Assembly (NCBI GenBank): GCA_937892275.1
Contig: CALAVG010000205.1
Location: 1 to 5,697 of the forward strand
Direction: 5' to 3'
Source: an uncultured Methanomicrobiales archaeon
GTDB lineage: Archaea > Thermoplasmatota > Thermoplasmata > Methanomassiliicoccales > Methanomethylophilaceae
Length of the DNA: 5,697 bases
The notes below the pieces were generated by a model. It did not search any database. It was not told the origin of the DNA and saw only the letters and a program-made list of their open reading frames with translations. Both the position numbers and the translations under genes were made by a program. Positions 1 through 5,261 of the stretch are shown one piece after another (the first letter of the stretch is position 1; every line of letters begins with the position of its first letter).

Positions 1-101
1 CGGGACAGGACCCCTACGGATACTACCAGAACAACCAGTTCAACGGATACGGCAATAACTACAACAACTACAATAACAACAACGGTAACAACTACCGCTG
101 A
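1..101 (+). CDS. C-terminal end of unidentified protein with Asn/Tyr/Gly-rich tail (5' end outside window)
   Basis: The reading frame enters from the left edge with its first full codon at position 3 and ends at a TGA at 99-101, giving 32 visible residues. The segment starts GQDPYGYYQNNQFNGYG and continues as runs of Asn broken by Tyr and Gly, ending in Tyr-Arg. About half the visible residues are Asn, and Tyr and Gly make up most of the rest. Such a tail is expected to be disordered and resembles prion-like or low-complexity tails. No catalytic or structural motif is visible, so the protein cannot be named from this fragment. The gene converges on the YigZ-family gene, with 38 bp between the two stop codons. 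The absence of stops and the consistent codon style (AAC, TAC, GGA) support real coding, but the call rests on a short fragment. Confidence 0.6.
   Translation, partial: GQDPYGYYQNNQFNGYGNNYNNYNNNNGNNYR
54..95 (+). repeat. AAC/TAC/AAT trinucleotide low-complexity tract
   Basis: These fourteen consecutive codons are almost all AAC, AAT or TAC, encoding a run of Asn and Tyr with one Gly. The tract is in frame with the end of gene 1. Its length could vary by replication slippage in multiples of three without breaking the frame. Confidence 0.55.
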
Positions 102-114
102 TCAAACCCTTCAA

Positions 115-148
115 CCTGCTCGAAAGGGCAGGCCCTTATTCACTTTTT
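115..148. terminator. Possible shared terminator between convergent genes
   Basis: The short gap between two convergent genes holds overlapping small inverted repeats. CCTGC (115-119) can pair with GCAGG (128-132). Alternatively AAGGG (124-128) can pair with CCCTT (133-137) around a CAGG loop. On the plus strand this is followed by a T-rich stretch (136-148) that runs into the end of the opposing gene. The stems are only 5 bp, so the call rests mainly on position plus the T-rich sequence. Confidence 0.3.
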
Positions 149-787
149 CACAAAAGCGTCATCGATATATTCATCCGGCAAGGTTCTGAGCAGTACGCGT
201 CTCTCTGTGAGGTTTGTACTCCTTCTGATGAATTCCTCCTCATCCTCTATCCTGATCCATGCCTTCACATCCACCCTGTCGGAAAAATCACACACAGGGT
301 TGCGTGCCATCAGATCTCTGCATTTACTCTCGAATATGCTGTAATCCGAATAATCAAGGGTGAAACCGTAGACTGCACATGCTGTACATTGATGAGTTTC
401 CACACCATCGATCGCGAGCTTGGATCCTTCCGTATAAGCGTGGACCAGCCCGCCTGTACCGAGCAGAGTGCCTCCGAAGTATCTGACGACTATGCATATG
501 ACGTTTGTCAATCCTGAGCCCTTCAGGGTGAATAGGATGGGTTTGCCTGCGGTACCGGAAGGTTCCCCGTTATCGCTGGACTTCTCCTTCCTCTCGGATC
601 CGCCATATATCGCAGCGTAGCAGTAATGCGTGGCATTGCGGTACTTCTCCGACACCTTCGACAGACAGACCTGAATTTCATCCTCTGTGCTGCATGGCAT
701 CAGGATGCCGATGAAACGGGAACCCTTCAGGGTGAACTCACCCTCGTGGGAATCTGTTATCGTCTTGTAATCCGCGATGCGGTTCAT
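140..787 (-). CDS. yigZ: YigZ/IMPACT family protein (UPF0029 type)
   Basis: This 215-residue protein has the expected length for the YigZ family (about 200-215). Diagnostic motifs in order are KGSRFI (21-26), the N-terminal marker. They continue with ATHYCYAA (52-59), SDNGEPSGTAGKPIL (71-85), and VVRYFGGTLLGTGGLVHAY (100-118). Residues from about 135 to the end match the position of the smaller ferredoxin-like C-terminal domain (DUF1949 type). The family is soluble and related to the N-terminal part of eukaryotic IMPACT, a regulator of the Gcn2 kinase. Its bacterial and archaeal role is not firmly known, and nucleic-acid or ribosome association has been suggested. The common SDDGEPSGTAG motif reads SDNGEPSGTAG here. 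The start is ATG at 785-787, which includes the conserved N-terminus. No Shine-Dalgarno precedes it, and a strong hairpin ends 9 nt upstream. It lies 36 nt after putP on the same strand and is probably co-transcribed with it. Confidence 0.92.
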   Translation of the reverse strand: MNRIADYKTITDSHEGEFTLKGSRFIGILMPCSTEDEIQVCLSKVSEKYRNATHYCYAAIYGGSERKEKSSDNGEPSGTAGKPILFTLKGSGLTNVICIVVRYFGGTLLGTGGLVHAYTEGSKLAIDGVETHQCTACAVYGFTLDYSDYSIFESKCRDLMARNPVCDFSDRVDVKAWIRIEDEEEFIRRSTNLTERRVLLRTLPDEYIDDAFVKK

Positions 788-796
788 GACAAGGAT

Positions 797-814
797 GCCG
801 TCCCGAAGGACGGC
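797..814 (-). promoter_or_regulatory. Intercistronic UUCG-tetraloop hairpin between putP and yigZ
   Basis: On the minus strand the sequence reads GCCGTCC-TTCG-GGACGGC. This is a perfect 7-bp stem closed by a C(UUCG)G tetraloop, one of the most stable RNA loop types known. It lies inside the 36-nt gap between the putP stop and the yigZ ATG, ending 9 nt before the ATG. No T-run follows it (next bases ATCCTTGTC), so it does not look like a standard terminator. It may block 3' decay of the putP message, weaken read-through, or control access to the yigZ start. The structure is plain in the sequence; the role is inferred. Confidence 0.6.
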
Positions 815-823
815 TTTGAAGTT

Positions 824-2338
824 TCAGGCGGACTCCTTCTCGATGGCCTGGGCCTTCTCGAATTCGTCCACGATCTCCTGCTCGGGAGCCTTGGTGACCA
901 GGGATACGACGATACCCGCGATGAGTGCGAATATGAATCCCGGAAGCAGCTCGTAGATTCCCGTATCAGCAGTGAGGAACGTGTTCCAGATGATGACCGT
1001 CGCGAATCCGACGACCATGGATGCGATGGCACCCTGGAAGTTCATCCTCTTCCAATACAGGGACAGGATCATCAATGGTCCGAATGCCGCACCGAATCCC
1101 GCCCATGCATAGGAGACCAGTCCCATGATGTTGCTTCCTCCGAAGAGGGCGAGGATTATCGCAAGGACGGCGACTACAATGACGATCGACCTTGAGATCC
1201 ACATAAGCTTGTTCTGAAGCTCCTCCTGTTTGGCTGCCCACTTGGTCTTGCTGACGATGTCGTTCGTAATCGAGGACGAAGCGACGAGCAGCTGGGAATC
1301 CGCCGTGGACATGATGGCGGCCATGATGGCTGCGTAGAGTACTCCTGCGATCAATGCAGGGAAGAGGTCTCCGCTCAGGAACACGAAGATGTGTTCAGCG
1401 TTGAATTCATCAAGGCTTATCTCAGGGTGCTCCAGCATGAGATAACCCCTTCCGACGATACCGACGAGGATAGCGAATGACAGAGCTAGGAGGATCCACA
1501 CAAGGGATACGCGCCTCGCGACCTTCACTTCCTTGGGGTCGCGGATCGACATGTACCTTACGACGATGTGGGGCATACCGAAGTATCCGAATGCCCAGGC
1601 GAGCAGCGAGATGATCGCGATGATGGACATCTGGCTGCCTCCGTCGTAGAAGATGTCAAGGAATTCCGTTCCCAATCCGTCCAGACCTGCCTGGATAGCA
1701 TCCCAGCCACCGGTCGTGTTGCCAATGGTGGCAAGGGGGACGACTATGATGGCGATGACCATCAGGATAGCCTGGAAGAAGTCGGTCCACGCGACCGCCT
1801 TGAATCCGCCCATGAAGGTGTATGCGATGATGATGACCGCTCCGATCGCCATAGCGATCTCCAGACCGATCTCGGGGAAGATGGTGGTGAAGATGACACC
1901 GGCACCCTTGAATCCGGATGCAACGTAGATGACGAAGAAGAACAGAATGATGACAGCGGAGATGATCCTCAGATATCCCTTCTCATCCTTGAAACGGTTG
2001 GAGAAGAACTCCGGCATTGTAAGAGCGTTCCCGGAAACCTCGGAATGGATCCTCAGTTTCTTCGCGACGAACAGCCAGGACAGATACGATCCTATTGCAA
2101 GACCGATACCGATCCAAGCCTCACCCAATCCCAGGAGCAGAACTGCTCCGGGAAGTCCCATGAGCAGCCAGCTGCTCATATCGGAGGCCTGGGCGGACAT
2201 GGCCGTGACGTAGGGGTTCATCGAACGTCCGCCGAGGAAGTAATCCTCCATGTTGTGGGATTTATTGTAGAAGTAGTAACCGATACCCAATACCAATACG
2301 AAGTAGAGGATGAAGGCCACTAGTACCATGAAATCCAA
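824..2338 (-). CDS. putP: Sodium/proline symporter, SSS family (PutP)
   Basis: This 504-residue integral membrane protein closely follows E. coli PutP along its whole length, about 13 membrane segments in a LeuT-type fold. It would import L-proline, or a closely related substrate, with Na+ for nutrition or osmoprotection. Matching motifs are DYFLGGRS (32-39), TAMSAQASDMSSWLLMGLPG (45-64), LRIISA (123-128), YTFMGGFKAVAWTDFFQA (173-190), GYFGMPHI (251-258), AAIMSTADSQLL (340-351) and GLVSYAWAGFGAAFGP (406-421). Residues equivalent to E. coli Arg40, Asp55, Ser57, Ser340 and Thr341 are present as R38, D53, S55, S344 and T345, so the Na+ site looks intact. The chosen start is TTG, because AGGTG lies 7 nt upstream of it. 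An ATG three codons later would give 501 residues. yigZ follows by 36 nt. A close SSS relative with another substrate cannot be excluded. Confidence 0.93.
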   Translation of the reverse strand: MDFMVLVAFILYFVLVLGIGYYFYNKSHNMEDYFLGGRSMNPYVTAMSAQASDMSSWLLMGLPGAVLLLGLGEAWIGIGLAIGSYLSWLFVAKKLRIHSEVSGNALTMPEFFSNRFKDEKGYLRIISAVIILFFFVIYVASGFKGAGVIFTTIFPEIGLEIAMAIGAVIIIAYTFMGGFKAVAWTDFFQAILMVIAIIVVPLATIGNTTGGWDAIQAGLDGLGTEFLDIFYDGGSQMSIIAIISLLAWAFGYFGMPHIVVRYMSIRDPKEVKVARRVSLVWILLALSFAILVGIVGRGYLMLEHPEISLDEFNAEHIFVFLSGDLFPALIAGVLYAAIMAAIMSTADSQLLVASSSITNDIVSKTKWAAKQEELQNKLMWISRSIVIVVAVLAIILALFGGSNIMGLVSYAWAGFGAAFGPLMILSLYWKRMNFQGAIASMVVGFATVIIWNTFLTADTGIYELLPGFIFALIAGIVVSLVTKAPEQEIVDEFEKAQAIEKESA

Positions 2339-2345
2339 TTATATG

Positions 2346-2350
2346 CACCT
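2346..2350 (-). promoter_or_regulatory. Shine-Dalgarno AGGTG supporting TTG start of putP
   Basis: The minus strand carries AGGTG, a match to the archaeal anti-Shine-Dalgarno complement (GGAGGTGAT), 7 nt before TTG at 2336-2338. The in-frame ATG at 2327-2329 would be 16 nt away, which is too far for this site. This is the reason for choosing the TTG start. Confidence 0.5.
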
Positions 2351-2361
2351 GCGTGCTAATC

Positions 2362-2382
2362 CTTATCATAAGATAAAAAGGG
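2362..2382 (-). promoter_or_regulatory. putP promoter: TATA-like box with inverted GATAAGG element
   Basis: The minus strand reads CCCTTTTTATC, then TTAT, then GATAAGG. The TATA-like core TTTTTATC (2379-2372) ends 33 nt before the TTG start. That predicts transcription beginning roughly 22-25 nt downstream, with a short leader carrying the AGGTG site. CTTATGATAAG (2372-2362) is an 11-nt palindrome centred on one base, directly downstream of the TATA core, and could be an operator. The same CCCTTTTTATC core recurs at the dehydrogenase promoter (5223-5233). Confidence 0.5.
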
Positions 2383-2416
2383 TGGTGGTGCCTCTCAGCG
2401 TTTGTGAAAGGCACCA
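2375..2416 (-). terminator. Hairpin plus T-tract terminator of the MMPL transporter gene
   Basis: Downstream of the MMPL stop, the minus strand has TGGTGCCT (2416-2409) pairing perfectly with AGGCACCA (2393-2386). This is an 8-bp stem around a 15-nt loop. It is followed by CCACC and then C plus five Ts (2380-2375). The position 36 nt after the stop suits an intrinsic-type or T-tract archaeal terminator. The same T-tract is part of the putative putP TATA box. Confidence 0.6.
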
Positions 2417-2451
2417 GACGGCAGTAAGCGGTGTTATCACTTATGACCACG

Positions 2452-5151
2452 TCATTCATCCAATGTTTCTTCCTTCTTCAGCAGCTTCTTGGATCCCGGC
2501 CCCTTCCAATTGAGGTCCCCTAGCAGATACATGATGGCCGGCACGATGTACGTACGGACCACAAGGGCATCCATCAGGATAGCGAAGCACAGGGCGAATC
2601 CGAACTGCTGTAGCAGTCCCATGCTGGAGATCATGAGCGTACCGAACGCACCTCCCATGATCAGACCGCAGATGGTGATGACCGAACCGGTGTGCACCAC
2701 GGCCGCACGGATGGCATCCTCGTTGCTCATGCCCTTGATGACGTTCTCCCTGATACGGGTGGTCAGAAGGATATCGTAATCCATCCCAAGACCGAGACAT
2801 ATGACCAGCAGGACGATCGGTGCCATCCATAGGATCTCCCCTCCGAGGAGGTCGACGAACAGCACATGCATTATAGCGAGAGTCCAGCTGATCGACATCA
2901 GGATCGTCAGAGCGGATCTTAGAGGTATGAGGTACGACCTCATCACAACGAACAGGAGGATGATGATCAGCAAGATCACCAGCACCTCGATCAGCATGAA
3001 CTGTGACTTTACCCCTTCTGATACCTCGTACATGACCACTGCGGTACCGGTGTCCCACTTCTCGACCACCAGGCCGGAATTCTGGCTTACATTTTCCCTG
3101 ACGGCATCGCTGGTGTGCTCGATCGAATCCATGGACCTGGGCGACATCGCTGCCGCTTCGGTCGCGGAGATGATGGCGATGTACGTCACGCTGCTGCCAT
3201 CCTTGACGAAGTCCCCTCCGACGTTGGAAGGATAGACGTTCATGATATAATCCACCACGGGACAGAATCCAATGTTGACGATCATATCGTCGGTGACTCC
3301 GATGGACCTCATGGCGCCTATGATGGTGGCCAGTACCGCCGCCTTATCAGGATACTTCTCTTTGAAGTCGGCCATAACCGTGTTAATGATCTCCGTTGGA
3401 TCTGTGAGACCGGATGCCTTCGCATCATCAACTGCCTGCATCCAGTCGTAATCTATTCCCTGTAGTGCAAGATTGTCGTTGATGACCCTTCCGGGACCCT
3501 CAAAGAGACTCTCGACGCTGCCGAATGACTGCATCTGGGCGACCACCTGGTTGAACACCAGTCCCGCCTTGGCGGATATTTGGTCCCTTACGTACTGCAG
3601 CTTGGCATCGGTATCGGTGATACCGGCCTCCTCGATCTCCTCGATCATCTGTCCCCAGTCGAACGGACCGTCCACGTATGCGATGTTGTCATCCTCTTGG
3701 ATCTTGGCATACAGGGCCTTCAGCGAAGGCGATACCTTCTCGATCCAGTAATCGTTCCAATATAACAAACCCGGGAGAATGCCACTGGTCGAGACGACGG
3801 TCGCTATGGGTTCCTTGTACTCGATGATGGAGTAGTTGGGCATTATCATCCCCTGATCGGCGTATTCGCTGATGTAGCCCATTCCCTTTCCGGAGTCCCC
3901 GCTGAGCATGGCTGAGACCATGTCATAGGAGTTCTCCGATTCCGCCATGACATAGACGCTTGGAACGGTAACCAGTATAGCGACCACTGCGATGGCCTTG
4001 GCGTGCTTGATAGAGAAGTCCACGGACTTGTGGAAGTACTTATCACCGATCTTGCCGAACCATGCGTACCACCCCTTGGTAGCTCTACCACCATCAGAGT
4101 ACTCCTTGATGGTGGTCGGCCAGAACACCTTATCGCCGACGATCTGGAGGATTGACGGGATGAGGGTCAGAGCGGCGATCAGTGCGATTATGATACCGAG
4201 CGCTAGACAGATACCCATAGTGGATATCATCGAGTACTTGCACACGGTCAGTGCACCGAAACCGATGATGACAGCGGCTCCGGAGATGGTTATGGACTCC
4301 CCTGCCCAGACTATGGACTGGTGGACGGCCTCATCATGAGTCTTTCCTGAACGGAGCTCCTCCCTGTAACGGGCGATGATGAAGATACAGTAATCGCATC
4401 CGGCACCCATCATGGATACCAGGATCATCATGTTGGTCACGAAGAAGATGTTCATGAACTGGCCGATTCCGTATATCAGGGCCATGGTCACTGTAAACGC
4501 AACAGCGATCGTGAGAGGAGGCGTGGCAGAGGTGATGAACGATCTGAAGAACAGACCGATCAGAACAAGGATGAGTAATATCGTGAACGGATCGATTCTC
4601 GACACGTCCTCGAGAGCGTTGGTCTCGGTGTCGTAAGAGATGGCGGGCGTTCCAGTAAGGTATGCATCACCGGTGAATCCCTGCTCCTCCTTCACCTCTT
4701 TTATGAAGCTGCGGAACTCGGGGGTAGCGTCCGCGATGTCCTCCGAATAGGAGGAATCGATCATCATGTATGCCAACAATATTCCGTCACCGGATCCGCT
4801 GACCATCGGGTTCATGTAGGAGATTCCGCTCAGCCCCTCTATCCTCGAGGATGCCTTGTTCAGGGAATTCACAAAGGCCAGGGAATCATTCATCTCGGCC
4901 TCGTTCTCGAAGTAGATCACGATGATCGGTGTTGAATCCTCGTTCACGGACGACGATGGGAACATATCCTTCATGACGCCGATACCGATCATAGACTCGG
5001 AATCCTCCGGCGCCATGCTGTTCGTGTCATAGCTCATCACGTCCCCGGCGTGTATGGCGAATACACCAGATACGCACAGGATGAGTACCCACACGATGAT
5101 AATGACCTTGGCATGTTTCTGTATACCGTCAGCCAAGCGTTCGAATATCAT
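2452..5151 (-). CDS. MMPL-family RND transporter (HAE3-like)
   Basis: This 899-residue membrane protein has the duplicated RND layout. TM1 (about 14-36) is followed by an outside domain (37-187) and five to six helices (189-340, with TM7 at about 384-402). A second outside domain (403-716) and five more helices (717-876) follow. Each half has an MMPL signature: GAGCDYCIFIIARYREE (249-265) and GLGMDYDILLTTRIREN (787-803). The Asp-Tyr pairs D253-Y254 and D791-Y792 correspond to the proton-relay pairs of MmpL transporters. Echoes such as FFRSF (201-205) and MRSYL (737-741) show the internal duplication. DALVVRTYIVPAIMYLLG (861-878) is a typical C-terminal motif. It probably uses the proton gradient to move lipid-like or amphiphilic compounds; the substrate is unknown. 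The second outside domain is about twice the first. The start is ATG, with an in-frame TAA five codons upstream and no Shine-Dalgarno. No accessory protein gene adjoins it. Confidence 0.9.
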   Translation of the reverse strand: MIFERLADGIQKHAKVIIIVWVLILCVSGVFAIHAGDVMSYDTNSMAPEDSESMIGIGVMKDMFPSSSVNEDSTPIIVIYFENEAEMNDSLAFVNSLNKASSRIEGLSGISYMNPMVSGSGDGILLAYMMIDSSYSEDIADATPEFRSFIKEVKEEQGFTGDAYLTGTPAISYDTETNALEDVSRIDPFTILLILVLIGLFFRSFITSATPPLTIAVAFTVTMALIYGIGQFMNIFFVTNMMILVSMMGAGCDYCIFIIARYREELRSGKTHDEAVHQSIVWAGESITISGAAVIIGFGALTVCKYSMISTMGICLALGIIIALIAALTLIPSILQIVGDKVFWPTTIKEYSDGGRATKGWYAWFGKIGDKYFHKSVDFSIKHAKAIAVVAILVTVPSVYVMAESENSYDMVSAMLSGDSGKGMGYISEYADQGMIMPNYSIIEYKEPIATVVSTSGILPGLLYWNDYWIEKVSPSLKALYAKIQEDDNIAYVDGPFDWGQMIEEIEEAGITDTDAKLQYVRDQISAKAGLVFNQVVAQMQSFGSVESLFEGPGRVINDNLALQGIDYDWMQAVDDAKASGLTDPTEIINTVMADFKEKYPDKAAVLATIIGAMRSIGVTDDMIVNIGFCPVVDYIMNVYPSNVGGDFVKDGSSVTYIAIISATEAAAMSPRSMDSIEHTSDAVRENVSQNSGLVVEKWDTGTAVVMYEVSEGVKSQFMLIEVLVILLIIILLFVVMRSYLIPLRSALTILMSISWTLAIMHVLFVDLLGGEILWMAPIVLLVICLGLGMDYDILLTTRIRENVIKGMSNEDAIRAAVVHTGSVITICGLIMGGAFGTLMISSMGLLQQFGFALCFAILMDALVVRTYIVPAIMYLLGDLNWKGPGSKKLLKKEETLDE

Positions 5152-5156
5152 GAAGG

Positions 5157-5166
5157 TAACATGTTA
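5157..5166. promoter_or_regulatory. 10-bp perfect palindrome in front of the MMPL start
   Basis: TAACATGTTA is its own reverse complement and lies 5 bp upstream of the MMPL ATG, between that ATG and its putative TATA box. If the transcript is leaderless or nearly so, the palindrome sits against the initiation site. That is a classic place for a repressor of an efflux pump. A ten-base palindrome can occur by chance. Confidence 0.35.
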
Positions 5167-5172
5167 TGGACC

Positions 5173-5180
5173 ATTAAAGT
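5173..5180 (-). promoter_or_regulatory. Candidate TATA box for the MMPL gene
   Basis: The minus strand reads ACTTTAAT, with its centre about 25 nt before the ATG at 5151. This is the spacing expected between an archaeal TATA box and its transcription start, so it predicts a leaderless mRNA. The absence of a Shine-Dalgarno fits. The match to a TATA consensus is modest. Confidence 0.35.
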
Positions 5181-5220
5181 AGATTGCCACGACACACTTT
5201 TCTGACGTATGAGCAAGGCC

Positions 5221-5244
5221 ATCCCTTTTTATCGATAAAGGGAT
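5221..5244 (+). promoter_or_regulatory. Dehydrogenase promoter: TATA-like box inside a 24-nt quasi-palindrome
   Basis: The centre TTTATCGATAAA (5228-5239) is a perfect 12-bp palindrome. It is flanked by ATCCC (5221-5225) and GGGAT (5240-5244), which also pair, with two extra Ts on the left side. The TATA-like core TTTTTATC (5226-5233) ends 28 nt before the ATG at 5262. Transcription would therefore start just before or at the coding region, giving a leaderless or very short leader. A factor bound to the palindrome would compete directly with TBP. Confidence 0.5.
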
Positions 5245-5261
5245 GTAACCAACCGATTACA

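Noticed and set aside
626..1195. 189-codon plus-strand frame opposite yigZ and putP
   Set aside because: It runs antisense across two well-recognised genes and their gap. Its product is rich in Asp, Glu and Arg with no family motif, as expected from the complement of conserved codons.
1568..2323. 251-codon plus-strand frame opposite putP
   Set aside because: It is wholly antisense to the conserved symporter. The very Asp/His/Gln-rich translation comes from reading the complement of hydrophobic codons, and there is no promoter or ribosome-binding site.
2339..2345. CATATAA on the minus strand as a TATA box for putP
   Set aside because: It lies so close to the start that transcription would begin inside the coding region, past both the TTG and the ATG. 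The TTTTTATC box further upstream has the right spacing.
2443..2455. ATGAC-CAC-GTCAT inverted repeat over the MMPL stop codon
   Set aside because: The arms are 5 bp with a 3-nt loop and no T-run follows. The stronger 8-bp hairpin with a T-tract downstream is the better terminator.
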